Notes under the pieces: generated by a model | Database searches by the model: none | The model's input: only the letters and a program-made list of their open reading frames with translations | What the model was told of the DNA's origin: nothing | Source of the DNA: Tigriopus japonicus | Lineage: Eukaryota; Arthropoda; Copepoda; Harpacticoida; Harpacticidae | DNA: 64,000 nt | Direction of reading: 5' to 3' | NCBI GenBank assembly: GCA_010645155.1 | Contig: JAAGOF010000288.1 | Location: 319,105-383,104, forward strand | Made by a program: the position numbers and the translations under genes | Part shown: piece after piece, positions 1 to 9,948 of the stretch | How positions within the stretch are numbered: position 1 is the stretch's first letter | How the letters are laid out: the number at the start of each line of letters is the position of its first letter

Positions 1-833
1 GACCGAGAACCCTGCACAAGCAAGAAACTTCTAAAAGTAACTAACATTTGTGTTGCTCAGAGAGTTTACGTTGATAAGCATGAAACACTTCATAAAAAGA
101 CTCTGCTAGTCATTAAAGCTTCAAATGAAAAACAACTTCAACATATCTTTTTGGAATTTGTTTCCCCTTTTTAGAATAAAGGTTCTACTTGGGCTCGAAG
201 TTTGGATTGCTTTTTGCTTATCACTCGTAGCAAGTTTCACTTCACAAAACCTCAAAGCTCTGAGCACTGCCACTTGCGGTTATATATATAAAATCATTGT
301 ATGTTAACATGACCTTGTTGGATCTATAGAATAATTCATACAAGACGCATTTTTGGTACCTAGATTGTTTGCACACACCATAACACACATTCCCTAGATG
401 CCCTCTCTTGTCAAAATGAACAACTTGCATTGGGATAAGGCATCATTATTAGAAAAGCTAAGTTGAGCTTCAATCTGAGAGTATAATTGACAAGCTGCGC
501 CATCTTGTGGTACGACAACGATGGATGTTTTGCCAATATCTTTGGCACTAATTTATGATCATATTATTTTTTGCTTTTAAATCAAGATCTATGCCGCAAT
601 TGTGACAAAATGTTGAAGATAGGGGAGCTCAAAATCAAGAGACTTTGCAACTGTTTTGCTTCCATCTAGTGACAGATTTTTTGGCTTCCGTTGAATTAGT
701 CCATTGGACAGTTATGAATTACTTGAAAGACCATTCAAGACATTGAAAAGCGGAAAGATGTGGTACTTGTATTTTAACATGAAAACAAACAATTAGCCTG
801 GACAATCTTCCCATATTATTTTTCAGAAATCAA
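1..833. other. left-edge flank with no exon recognised
   Basis: This AT-rich stretch should lie in the intron or further body of the minus-strand gene whose first two coding exons end at 836. I looked on the minus strand for a next exon in the required phase, where one base of a codon is carried over, and found none I could defend. A site at 497-510 reads CCACAAGATGGCGC on the minus strand; it resembles the animal CTCF core but could equally be chance. Confidence 0.4.
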
Positions 834-835
834 AC

Positions 836-945
836 CTGAGCTGGAGCTGAGGAGAGCCAAGGAAACAATTCCCACCGCGACAAAAACTCCGCCGAAAGAC
901 AGCGCCATCTTTTGAGCCATTGTTAGTCTTTGCCAGAGAGATTTC
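836..945 (-). CDS. type II membrane protein, second exon with membrane anchor
   Basis: One base completes the split Arg codon, then come 36 codons and one base. The acceptor is ATTATTAG| at 947-946, with a weak pyrimidine tract. The donor is CTCAG|GTTTGA at 835-834, good on the exon side but unusual at positions +3 and +4. The hydrophobic core reads MALSFGGVFVAVGIVSLALL and is followed by four serines. Two in-frame ATGs with good Kozak contexts (912-ish and 924-ish) mean the segment could instead be a cleavable signal peptide of a separate protein. The plus strand reads a short frame too, but without a start. Confidence 0.55.
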
Positions 946-1775
946 CTAATAATTTCAAATTTATTAATTACAATATTAATGGACGTTACCTTCAAGCTCT
1001 CACTGACTTTTCAAATATTGGTGTAGTGTTAAAGGACAATCATCAAAAAAAAATTGACTGGTTTGCATAATTTTTTTTTTTAAAATCTATGTCGTATTCA
1101 TGAAAGCAAGCAACAAGAACATATCCCATCTGGTTTAAAGATTGTCAAAAAGCTTCCACGCTCTTGATATAAACTTTAAGGTTTTAAGTTGGTTTGATGT
1201 TGTTTGGCTTCCACTCATAAAAATGCAATTGAGTTTTAACAACTCAAAAGTTGTTAAAAATGGCTTTTTGGAAAGGAACTTAAAAAGTTTTGATAAATAG
1301 GACAATGATTGACATTCTTCCAGAGTTACGGAAATCGTTTTTTCCAAGAAAAATACAAGTCCTTTTTTCTCATCCGGTCCTCAAAAAAGAAAAAGGTTGC
1401 ACACAGAGAAAGTTGAATTGTTTCACAACCATTTTAGTTTCTATGTTTAAAAAATTAAAGTTTGATATCAAATCAAAAGCTGATTTATTCTTAAGGTTTA
1501 ATGTAATCCGCCAAATGCACCTCCGAATGGAAGGTGCTTTTGTAAATATTATATTCAATGCATCTCAAATTCAGTTAGAGAAAAAGTCAGCAAGATCTTG
1601 AAATAATCACTAAAAAAGATGACAAGTCTGAAAAAAAATTAAAGTGAACATTTTGACATTACCTGGCTTGAGCTTGCGGATAAACTGAAAAGGCAGAGCG
1701 TCTATCAAAGAGGTCGTCAGGGTCAGAATTGATTTGGTCAAGAGAAATATCAACCCAATGGTCTGAGTAGCTCAT
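836..1775 (-). CDS. type II membrane protein, N-terminal part (two exons; gene leaves the window)
   Basis: Two minus-strand exons, 1775-1663 and 945-836, join in phase (AG|G, Arg38) and give 74 residues plus one base. The first 37 residues are hydrophilic and acidic, beginning MSYSDHWVDISLD. A basic stretch (residues ~38-50, KSLWQRL) follows, then an uncharged hydrophobic span (about residues 51-70) and a serine run. A cytosolic tail, basic flank and single membrane anchor close to the N-terminus is the layout of a type II membrane protein such as a Golgi or ER glycosidase, a glycosyltransferase or an ectoenzyme. Which family is unknown because the catalytic part is outside the window. Both exons are clearly richer in GC than their surroundings. 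I infer the start from the ATG at 1775-1773; an alternative is that exon 2 begins its own signal peptide at an in-frame ATG. Confidence 0.6.
1663..1775 (-). CDS. type II membrane protein, first coding exon
   Basis: This exon has 37 codons plus two bases. It opens with ATG in the context TCTATATGAGC and ends CCAG|GTAATG, a fair donor. The encoded tail is rich in Asp and Ser, with an Arg-Arg pair near residue 25. An AG at 1782-1781, seven bases before the ATG, could be an acceptor for an upstream leader exon. No open frame over 60 codons covers this segment; the case rests on the GC-rich coding look, the donor and phase agreement with the exon at 945-836. Confidence 0.6.
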
Positions 1776-2356
1776 ATAGAACTGGGTTTGGGGTCGTTTT
1801 CACTAAATTTAACTTTGAATAGCTGATTGCTTGAGATCTGACAATTTACAATTTGTGACGTTGGCTCAGTATGGTCAGGCCTAGATTCTTAAAAGGCAAG
1901 AGATAACATCCAAGAGGCCTTCTAGAGAGCATCATTACTAGATATAAGATGACATTTGTATATTCATGTTGACGTGTCAGGGGAAAGTTGAAACTGGGAG
2001 AGATTGTCCATGGTGATTGAGTACAAAGTCACTTTTGTCTTTTATACATTTAAGCCATTAACTAAACTAAGCGATTTTAAAACAAGCTTTATGGAGCATC
2101 CATTTGTTTATCAGGAAGTTGTTTGACGTCACTAGTTACCATATCAAATCAAGCTCTTTGTAACGCTAACTTGCTGGCATGAGGTTCGGTTTCAGCACTC
2201 TTCTTTATCAAATGAAGCCAATGCAGAGCTCCATGGATATTGAAGATCCAGTTGAATTCGAAAAGCAAAACGAAAACAGTTTATTCATTCATTAGTTTTC
2301 TCAAAAACAATCTCACTTTAACTTTTAGTAGATAAATCATTTATTGGAGACGTTAC

Positions 2357-2465
2357 TTGAAACGACATTCCCAAGGGCAACAAAAATCAGGCGCGCACAG
2401 CGCCCTCTACTCTTGCTCATTTCCGATTGATCAGCTGACGGATTCTGTGTGGGCACACATAAAAC
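2357..2465 (-). other. possible upstream (leader) exon of the left-edge gene
   Basis: A GC-rich island of 109 bases is bounded on the minus strand by a good acceptor (TTTAACTTGCAG|G) and a GTAACG donor. One frame is open through it, but no conserved protein is recognisable. Its position upstream of the ATG exon at 1775 would suit a 5' leader exon. It also contains an AGAGGGCGC core. Weak evidence. Confidence 0.25.
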
Positions 2466-3235
2466 CTGCAAGTTAAACAAATGACAATGGGAGTGTGTAT
2501 GGTGATGATGTTTATTTTGCATTCTTCCTTATTTGACAAGGTTTTCATATTCTATTTATTTCTTTAGTTAAATAGGTCAAAAGTGTGCTAAAACCATTTG
2601 TATTGCATCAACACTATTTATACCTATTTTTCGCTGGTAAAACCAAAGGCTTGTTTGATAAATATGAACAAATACTTTTGTTTAAGCTTTCTTACAAACC
2701 CACTCTAAAGGCAAGAAATTAAACTACTCTTGGTGTACCGTTAGGGTTACATTAATTTGTAGTGTGATGACTAAAAACCAAATCAAAGAGGAGTTGTTAA
2801 AGGTGATCTAGTTAGTTTCATTCCCACATGTCATCATAGTCACACTTGTCAAACATTGGGTTTTGGCACCGCTAAGATAAACCAGATTGGACTTTTCAAG
2901 ACAAAGCTCTCCCAAAAACAAGGCATCAAACATATCTTTTATCCAATTTGGCCACTTTCTTGCATGGATTTTTCCTTTTCAAGTATTTGGGTGCATTGTC
3001 AGACTGACTCAATTTGGGTTTTGATCTTTATCATGTTGCCTTGAATTTTGAAGTGTCGATTCTTCCAATTTGAAAGTCTTTAAGCAAGGACAGCATCAGG
3101 ACATTTTTGTTTTATGCCGCACTTTTTGTCGGATAGATAGACTTTCTTATGGTACTTTTGAGCCGAATCCTTATATAAAAGGATTTTCTTCATATCACTT
3201 TCTTGTGCATTCATTTGAAAGCTTTACTTTCAATA
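2466..3235. other. non-coding, nothing recognised
   Basis: This is AT-rich sequence up to the TA-flanked transposon at 3236. The short open frames here have no start context, splice borders or recognisable protein features. Confidence 0.4.
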
Positions 3236-4183
3236 GGTCATATGTTTTGGTTGTATTGGTCTTGGAATGCTTGCTAGTTTACTTGAAGGTATCCTCCAAA
3301 GTCTACTTGAGAGTAAACTCTTCATTAACTTTATAAACACAGCTCTTTTGAAGATTTCTGCAACCCAACCAAATCGCATTCAGTGATTTCAGATACTAAT
3401 TCAATTTGAACTTGTGTCACTCTGATAGTTTGTTGGTTGCAATTTTGACAAATCGTGCCAAACGCAATATGAATCGTCCAGTTCAAGTAAATGGTGTGAG
3501 CATATGTTTTGATGGCAACTCTAGAAAGTGTACTTGTTAGTACACTTCGTAGTTCAATTGGCTGGTTTTGTTGAGACAGCTGCCATTTTGAAAAGTAAGT
3601 CTCTCATTCCAACCTAGAAGTGCCTCTACATCTATGATCGTAAATTCATCCTCTCGAAACACTAATTGCCCGCTGATTCAGCTCTTCCACATTTCTCCTT
3701 CTTTATTTCATATTACTCCATTCAACTCAAAACATTGATTGATCTCACAGGAGCATGCAAATTTTGGCAGCTAATTTAAGGAAACACTGGAATGAAGTTC
3801 GCTTGCAGTTCGATTGATCAGCGTTGAAGTATTCAAATGGGAGTGCTTCCACAACGTTGGAATGCTCCTCCCTAGGCGTGCTTCTCGGAGAACCTCTCAT
3901 CAATTAAACCTGATGCTAAGCCCAAATAGCGACCCAGCTTGCTAGAAGTTTACTTGAGGTCAATGGAACTAGCACATGTTTGTGCATGCTAAACATATGA
4001 CTAGCGTTGGAAAATTGTTGACGTATCTTTGGCACCAGTGGTACACTTCTCTTTTTCATGAGTTGCTTGGTGTACTTCTGATTCAAGAAAGCTTATGCTA
4101 TCAACAAAATGGCTGAAACTGCCTTGAAGTTGCCTCGAAGTCAACTTTGCTAGCACACCTTGGAATATACAAAACATCTGACC
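3236..4183 (+). mobile_element. TA-flanked non-autonomous DNA transposon, copy 1 (948 bp)
   Basis: The ends are inverted repeats (GGTCATATGTTTTG at the left, the complement of GGTCAGATGTTTTG at the right) flanked by TA on both sides (3234-3235 and 4184-4185), as expected for a Tc1/mariner-like insertion. A near-complete copy in opposite orientation lies at 27251-28193. The inside has no long open frame and is dominated by motifs resembling CTTGAAGT, so it depends on a transposase elsewhere. The superfamily call rests only on the TA duplication. Confidence 0.7.
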
Positions 4184-4500
4184 TAGTGTTTCAATTTCCT
4201 AGATTGCCCGAAAACCATCCGCACATTAATTCGCAAAAGTAAGAGCCTTTTGATATGAGAGCATTGTAACGTCATTCTTCTCAGGTAACTCGTTATCTAC
4301 CCGTTTTGGTGGTAAAATCTACTTGCATGGGTGTTATTACCACGGGTATAATCCTGTCCATTTTTCCAACAAAATTGAACCCAGATAGACGATGCAACCG
4401 ACATGGGTTGTCAAGAAGAGCGAATATAAAAAGATGGATAAATAAGTGTTATAAAATAAAATAAAAAAATATTTACCCCATCAGTAATCGGAAGCATATT

Positions 4501-4725
4501 TTTTAGACCAGAGGTCGGCAACCACTTTTGGGTCAAGGCCCACAAATTTGTTTACACGATGTAAGGGCCCACAAATCAACAAACAAGGAGCTTTGGGCCC
4601 ACGAGTACAGTACTATGAATGCCCACTATTTTGGATTTTTTCCCATAGCTCCTGGCCCCATCAAAGACAACCCTTGGGCCCACATGTGGGTCGCGGCCCA
4701 CCGGTTGCCTACCCTTGCTTTGGAC
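4501..4725 (+). mobile_element. hAT-like MITE (element 4509-4717 with flanking duplications)
   Basis: The terminal inverted repeat is CAGAGGTCGGCAACC at the left and the complement of CAAGGGTAGGCAACC at the right. The flanks TTTTAGAC and CTTTGGAC agree at 6 of 8 bases, as in an aged 8-bp target duplication. The inside repeats GGGCCCAC-type words. Open frames through it are non-coding shadows. Confidence 0.65.
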
Positions 4726-4760
4726 TGTTGGAGGCTAGGGTCGGAGGGTTGAGCCTCGCC
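4726..4760 (-). repeat. fragment of a tRNA-derived SINE (3' body)
   Basis: The segment around GAGGGTTGAGCCTCG matches the distal end of the SINE at 31108-31345, in the same orientation. No pol III promoter boxes remain here. It adjoins the hAT-like element at 4509-4717 directly. Confidence 0.4.
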
Positions 4761-4845
4761 ATGAAATGGGCAGTTTTGCTTGGGTATCATATTTTTTTTG
4801 TAATTAATTCTTCTGGGGACAAGTCAGCCCCAAAGGCTGTAAGAA

Positions 4846-5100
4846 TGGATGAGTGTAATTGGCCGAATTCAGCCGTGGATTCTGGGGCCAAAATGGCTAG
4901 GGATACGTCAGAGTCGAGACTAACCCTTGTGAAAACCCAATTCAACACTCTCGAGTCTAATTCGCATTTTTGTTTTGACAGTCAATTAAAATGAACTTTT
5001 CCCGCACGTAGCAAATTAAAACTATGTAACACTCATAGTTAGTTCTGATCTGTCAGTTTTGCCCCCCAATCCCCAGTTGAATTTGTCCGACAATTCCCCC
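4846..5100 (+). mobile_element. 264-bp MITE family, copy 1 (degraded right end)
   Basis: The left inverted repeat starts GGATGAGTGTAATTGG and continues through GAATTCAGC and GGGGCCAAAATGGCTAGGGA, matching the copies at 47298 and 57681. The right arm is still visible near 5060-5085 (CCCCAGTTGAATT), but the terminal bases have decayed. No coding capacity. Confidence 0.6.
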
Positions 5101-5462
5101 ATTTTTTCGTGACTGCTTCTTCATTCTTTGCTTTACTTTTCCATTTACTTGTGGATTTACAAGTCAACAAATATCGAACATTTGAGTTTCAGAATTGGCA
5201 GAAAAGAAAGTTTTGGGCTACAAATGGCCAAAACGACATCTTTGGTTTAAAATGGACAAAGATAAAAGAGTGCAAGGTCTGAGTGCCTGAGAGTGGTTGA
5301 GTCATAAGTCATGAAAGATTCAAGTTTTTAAGAAACAAGAAAAGTTGGGTTACAAACGCCAACTGCTGAATTTTCTACAAACACTTGTACCAAATGAGAT
5401 TTGGTACTTCATCCGAGAAAGATGGAGCAGGAACCACTGTAAGTCCGGACGAATTTCAAAAA

Positions 5463-5559
5463 TACACACTGGGTCCGATCATTGTACTAAAATGTGAGGT
5501 TTTCGCAAAAAATGTATTGTTCCGTTGAATTTTATTGTACTAATCGGACCCAGTGTGTA
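5463..5559 (+). mobile_element. 93-bp TA-flanked inverted-repeat MITE
   Basis: CACACTGGGTCCGAT at 5465 is mirrored by ATCGGACCCAGTGTG ending at 5557, with TA directly outside each end. The size, perfect ~15-bp inverted repeats and TA flanks fit a tiny Tc1/mariner-type MITE. Only this copy is in the window. Confidence 0.6.
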
Positions 5560-5796
5560 TTTTGAAAGCAATCCTGGCTAGAGCTACTCTTGGATGGAGA
5601 CAAGTACTTTTAGCAAAACTTCTTTGGGGCACTTTTGCAGGTTGTCCAAAAAAAAGAAATGTATATTTTGTAAACATATTTTTTCCTGGCCTTGAAGAAA
5701 GTTTCGCGAGAACATGAGACTTTTCTGTCTAAATTTGTTCAAGAGATGTGGGTGTTAAGAAATAATGGCAAAATTAGGGAGAACCAACCTTTTTTG

Positions 5797-5966
5797 TGAT
5801 GAAATTTGAGACTTCACGGAAAAATGAATTAAACACGTGTTGCTTAGTCGCTTTTCTCTATTTTCAACTACTAATCCGGTTTTTCCTAATTAACACACGC
5901 AACCTCTACTAGAGTCAATCCGAAGTTGAGGTCGCTAAACGTAATATTAATTATACATAACTAACA
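5797..5966 (-). repeat. copia 3' LTR (170 bp)
   Basis: This LTR matches the 5' LTR at 168 of 170 positions by eye. The gag-pol stop codon (TGT TAG) lies inside its first bases, so the reading frame ends within the LTR. The flanking TTTTG at 5792-5796 is one half of the target duplication. Confidence 0.93.
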
Positions 5967-6686
5967 TTCCTCCTCGACCGTAAACTTAAGCACGACACCA
6001 CACGCTGCTCGAAATCCTTGGAACTTGACGGTCGTTAATCCCTTGGTTAAAATATCGGCGGTCATCTTCTCAGTCGGACAATGTAACACATTCACAACAC
6101 CTTCTTGTATCTTCTCACGGATGTAATGGAATCGAATGTCGATGTGCTTGGCTCGATTGTGTTGCTCCGGGTTCTTTGTCAAACAGATCGCGGGAATATT
6201 GTCCTCAAAGATTGTAATAGCTTCTTCCTCCTGACCCCTGATCTCTCCAATTAGATGTCGAAGCCAGACGGCCTCTTTGCTTGTTTCAGACAACGCAACA
6301 TATTCAGCTTCAGCCGTCGATAGGGCCACGGATTTTTGTTTTTGGCTGCACCAAGACACGGCTCCTCCACAAACTAGAAAAACGTACCCTGAAGTTGACC
6401 TTCGATCACTGTGGTCACCAGCCCAGTCCGCGTCCGAAAATCCAATTAAGCGCTCACTTTCATCTTTTGAGAAGAGAAGTCCACAGTTCATGGTTCCTTT
6501 GAGGTATCGCAAGATTCGCTTCAGTGCTATCCAATGGTCTTCTCTTGGATGATCACAATGACTTGCCACTGCTCCAACTGCAAAAGCTATATCCGGTCTT
6601 GTTCTTGTGGATAGGAACAAAAGTTTTCCCACCAATGACCGATACTCAGTTGGCTTCAGGATATCATCCTTTTCTGATGCTTTCAT
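5961..6686 (-). CDS. copia RNase H portion of gag-pol, downstream of the in-frame stop
   Basis: This is the same frame as the upstream part, separated by TAG and two sense codons, so it is the distal part of one polyprotein, not a separate gene. It contains the reverse-transcriptase connection (TRPDIAFAVG) and RNase H with DADWAGD, SWCSQKQKSVALSTAEAEY and EDN signatures. It ends in a Glu run encoded by the polypurine tract, with its stop inside the 3' LTR. Expression would need stop-codon readthrough or reinitiation; more likely this copy is simply defective. Confidence 0.9.
   Translation of the reverse strand: MKASEKDDILKPTEYRSLVGKLLFLSTRTRPDIAFAVGAVASHCDHPREDHWIALKRILRYLKGTMNCGLLFSKDESERLIGFSDADWAGDHSDRRSTSGYVFLVCGGAVSWCSQKQKSVALSTAEAEYVALSETSKEAVWLRHLIGEIRGQEEEAITIFEDNIPAICLTKNPEQHNRAKHIDIRFHYIREKIQEGVVNVLHCPTEKMTADILTKGLTTVKFQGFRAACGVVLKFTVEEEC
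5967..5975 (-). other. copia polypurine tract
   Basis: GAGGAGGAA on the minus strand lies directly before the 3' LTR. This is the expected place and composition for plus-strand DNA priming. It is also translated, as the Glu run at the extreme C-terminus of the polyprotein. Confidence 0.8.
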
Positions 6687-6692
6687 TAACTT

Positions 6693-9600
6693 CTATCCGG
6701 ATGCTGTTGGTGTCTCAACTGCCTTGCAGTCAGTCATGCGCGCACTCTGAAGAATTTCCCTGACGTGTTCAGTTTGTCCCATCCAGACTTTTCTTCCTTT
6801 AACGTCGTGACAGACTTCAACACCTAGAAAATGTGAGATCCTTCCAAGATCGGCTATCTTGAAACTTGAACCAATATTCTTCTTGATCTCTTCGATTTTC
6901 CTCTCGTCTGGTCCAACCAAAATCATGTCATCGACGTAGACGGCAACATAAACGGGTGAATTCCCTTTCATCAAGTAAAGACATGGATCGAATTTTGATT
7001 GATTAAAACCAATCCGTTTTAAGTATTTGTCCAACGTCGAATTCCACTGTCTGGGCGATTGTTTCAATCCATATAGCGACTTCTTCAATCGACACACCTT
7101 TGTTTCCTTTCCTTTTTCGAGAAATCCTTCAGGTTGTTCAATGTAGACTTCCTCGTCAAGATTGCCATGAAGAAAGGCTGTCTTCACGTCCAGTTGATGC
7201 GCATTCCATTCGAGTCTAGGAATCAGGGCTAATAACACTCGAATCGTGTCAAAACGAATGACAGGGCAAAAGGTCTCAAAGAAATCCGCGCCTCTCACTT
7301 GAGAATATCCTTTGGCAACAAGTCTTGCTTTGTATCGCTGGATCTCTCCCTTTTCATCCCTTTTCGTTTTGAAAACCCACTTGGATTTGATAATCTTCTT
7401 TCCTGACAGTAAGTCTGTTAGATCCCAAACATCATTTTCAATCAGAGAGTCCATTTCTTCTGCGATGGCCCTTTTCCAAGATCCGGCCTGTGATCCAGTA
7501 AGCGCTTCTTGAACTGTCTCTGGATCCTTCTCTTCAATTACGGCGCGAGTTACCCAATCTCCGTAACGTTGAGGTGATCGTCTTGTTCGCACAGGTCTTT
7601 GATTGATTTCTTGTTCTGGGTTGTGTTCCTCCTGAACTAGTTCTTCATCTTCCTCATATCTTCCGTCTTGGACTTCCAAATCATCATTCTCGCTTTCAAG
7701 TTCATTCTCGTCAAAGACAACTACCTCTTGAAGCTCTGTAGATTCGTCACTTGAATCCTTCCAACCACCAACCACATCTTCATCAAAGACGACATTTCTG
7801 CTGAGGACAACTTTGTTAGTTGTTGGATTCCAAAGACGATATCCTTTTGAGGTCGTTCCATATCCAATGAGAATCATTTTGGTAGCCTTGGAGTCCAGCT
7901 TTCTCCGATTCTCCTTTGGCACGTGATCGTAAGCGAGGCAACCAATTCTTCTGAGATGGTTGACAGATGGTTTTCGGTTCATAAAAGCTTCAAATGGCGT
8001 CTTTCCGGGTAGGGCCTTGGTAGGCCATCTGTTCTTCAGATACGTTGCAGTGTTGAGAAGTTCAGCCCAGAATGATCTTGGTAATCCACTGTCTTCCAAC
8101 AGGGCTCTCGTTGTTTCCACTAATGTCCGGTTTAGACGTTCAGCAACGCCGTTTTGAGCTGGGCTTCGGGGAATAGTCAGCTCGTGACAGATTCCACATT
8201 CAGTCAAGTAGTCTTCAAACTCCTTGGAAGTGTACTCCCCGCCATTGTCACTTCGTAGAATTTTCACCTTTCGTTGTGTCTGGGTTTCAACCATCTTCTT
8301 CCATGTTTTGAACAACTCTAATACATGGCTCTTCAATCGAATTGGATACACCCACGTGAACCTGGAGAAATCATCCACAAAAGTAACAAAATATTCGGCT
8401 CCACCCAATGATTTGACATTCATTTTTCCGCAAACATCTGAATGGACGAGTTCCAGAATCTCTTTTGCTCTTCTCGTTGCTTTCTTAGGATATGGTTGTT
8501 GGTGGATTTTTCCCTTAATACAAGGCTCGCACACGAAATCTTTTGGCTTGGTTTTAATCGGTATTCCATCAACAATGTCTTCAGTAATAATCTTTTCCAT
8601 TCCCGAACGTCCGAGGTGACCTAGCCGATGATGCCACCTGTACCAATCGTCTTCCTTTAGTGATAATCTCAACGCAGCTCCAGCGTTGTGCTCTTTTGAT
8701 CCTTCTTCGATGTGATCCAGGTAGAAGACTCCATCTTGTTCCAAAGCTACGGCAAACACCACTTTGTTTTTCAACAACAAACATCCATTCCGCCCAAACC
8801 GAGTTTCGACTCCATTCTTTCTGATCATACCGACGCTAATCAAATTTGTAGCAAGATCTGGAGCATAGAGAACCTTATCCAGTGTGACATTTGCTTTCTT
8901 TCCATTCACTGATGTTACAAGTTTAACTTGTCCGATTTCGTTGGCTTTCATCGTTCTCCCGTCTCCCAAGATGATATCAATGGGTCTTTCCAATGTGGAT
9001 AAAGTTGAAAACATTCGTCGTTCTTTACAAAGATGACTGGATGCTCCAGAATCAACCAACCATTTCTTCCTCATGCTGGTTGCGAAATTCACAGAATGCA
9101 TCAAGACATCCAGATCACTTATACGATTGTTTTGATCCACCAAGGCCATGTTGGCCTTGTCGTTGTTTCTTTCATATTTGTATCCGGAATTCTCTTTCTT
9201 TGGTCTGAAGCAATCTTTGCGCACATGGCCTAGCTTGCCACAATTGTGGCATTTCACCTTTTTCTTGGCTCCGCCCATCGCGAGTAGGCCCCTCTCATCC
9301 CCGTTTGAAGACGAGACCTGTCGATCTTCTTTGGATCGTTGCTCCTCGCTCAGAAGTCTTTCCGTGACGGCATCCCAAGTATCGTAAGTGTCTTGATTCT
9401 CCAGTACCGTTACCAGGGTCTTATAGCTTGGCGGCAAAGACGTCAGAAGTTGCACTATCTGGTCTTCCTCCAACATAGGGCTCCCAATTATAGCAAGTTC
9501 TCCAAACGCTTCCGTCATAGCTCGCAAGTGATCTCTCACACTTCCACCCTCCAATAATCTCATTCCGTTGACTTTCATACGTAAGGCACGTCGATTGGCC

Positions 9601-9902
9601 CTCGTGTTCTTCTGATACAGCGACTCTAGCTTGTCCCACAACGCCACCGGATCTTCCGGCTTGCCAATCCGATACAGCTCTGTCGGATGAATGGACAAGC
9701 AGATCACAGCCAAGGCTTTATTCTTCTTGGTCTTGAACTTTCGTATTTCCGTTTCCGTTCCGTTTGCGGGCTCAGTCTCGGTTCCCTCCACAATTTCCCA
9801 TAAACCGCGTTCCATCAGAGCCATCTGACACTGAAGGCGCCATGTCGAGTAGTTGGGTCCCTTCAAAGGATGAATCAAGCTCTTCGTCGTCGACTCCTCC
9901 AT
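6693..9902 (-). CDS. copia gag-pol polyprotein, gag to reverse transcriptase (1069 codons)
   Basis: The start at 9902 is the first ATG after the primer site. Residues ~10-190 are a gag of the UBN2 type. A CCHC zinc knuckle (CHNCGKLGHVRKDC, about 217-230) follows. The aspartic protease has DSGASS near 283. The integrase has a GAG-pre-integrase HRLGH motif with CxxC, and core acidic residues in HSD (~484), SDNGGEY (~550) and NGVAER (~587). After an acidic linker comes reverse transcriptase with the catalytic YVDDM near 990. The frame stops at TAG (6695-6693) and resumes in the same frame, so this is a nonsense codon, not a frameshift. As it stands, the product lacks the end of the reverse transcriptase connection and RNase H. 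Confidence 0.95.
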   Translation of the reverse strand: MEESTTKSLIHPLKGPNYSTWRLQCQMALMERGLWEIVEGTETEPANGTETEIRKFKTKKNKALAVICLSIHPTELYRIGKPEDPVALWDKLESLYQKNTRANRRALRMKVNGMRLLEGGSVRDHLRAMTEAFGELAIIGSPMLEEDQIVQLLTSLPPSYKTLVTVLENQDTYDTWDAVTERLLSEEQRSKEDRQVSSSNGDERGLLAMGGAKKKVKCHNCGKLGHVRKDCFRPKKENSGYKYERNNDKANMALVDQNNRISDLDVLMHSVNFATSMRKKWLVDSGASSHLCKERRMFSTLSTLERPIDIILGDGRTMKANEIGQVKLVTSVNGKKANVTLDKVLYAPDLATNLISVGMIRKNGVETRFGRNGCLLLKNKVVFAVALEQDGVFYLDHIEEGSKEHNAGAALRLSLKEDDWYRWHHRLGHLGRSGMEKIITEDIVDGIPIKTKPKDFVCEPCIKGKIHQQPYPKKATRRAKEILELVHSDVCGKMNVKSLGGAEYFVTFVDDFSRFTWVYPIRLKSHVLELFKTWKKMVETQTQRKVKILRSDNGGEYTSKEFEDYLTECGICHELTIPRSPAQNGVAERLNRTLVETTRALLEDSGLPRSFWAELLNTATYLKNRWPTKALPGKTPFEAFMNRKPSVNHLRRIGCLAYDHVPKENRRKLDSKATKMILIGYGTTSKGYRLWNPTTNKVVLSRNVVFDEDVVGGWKDSSDESTELQEVVVFDENELESENDDLEVQDGRYEEDEELVQEEHNPEQEINQRPVRTRRSPQRYGDWVTRAVIEEKDPETVQEALTGSQAGSWKRAIAEEMDSLIENDVWDLTDLLSGKKIIKSKWVFKTKRDEKGEIQRYKARLVAKGYSQVRGADFFETFCPVIRFDTIRVLLALIPRLEWNAHQLDVKTAFLHGNLDEEVYIEQPEGFLEKGKETKVCRLKKSLYGLKQSPRQWNSTLDKYLKRIGFNQSKFDPCLYLMKGNSPVYVAVYVDDMILVGPDERKIEEIKKNIGSSFKIADLGRISHFLGVEVCHDVKGRKVWMGQTEHVREILQSARMTDCKAVETPTASG

Positions 9903-9938
9903 TATCGTAGTCGTTCCGCGCAGTGTGAAGTGTGCTTA

Positions 9939-9948
9939 GCCCATAACC
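9939..9948 (-). other. copia primer binding site for an internal tRNA-iMet fragment
   Basis: On the minus strand GGTTATGGGC follows the 5' LTR without a gap. It is complementary to the anticodon loop region of initiator methionine tRNA (GCCCATAACC), not to a tRNA 3' end. Drosophila copia is known to prime from a half-molecule of this tRNA using the same site, so this element probably primes the same way. Confidence 0.85.

Noticed and set aside
6277..9639. Plus-strand and out-of-frame open frames over the copia element
   Set aside because: They are antisense or shifted shadows of the intact gag-pol frame.
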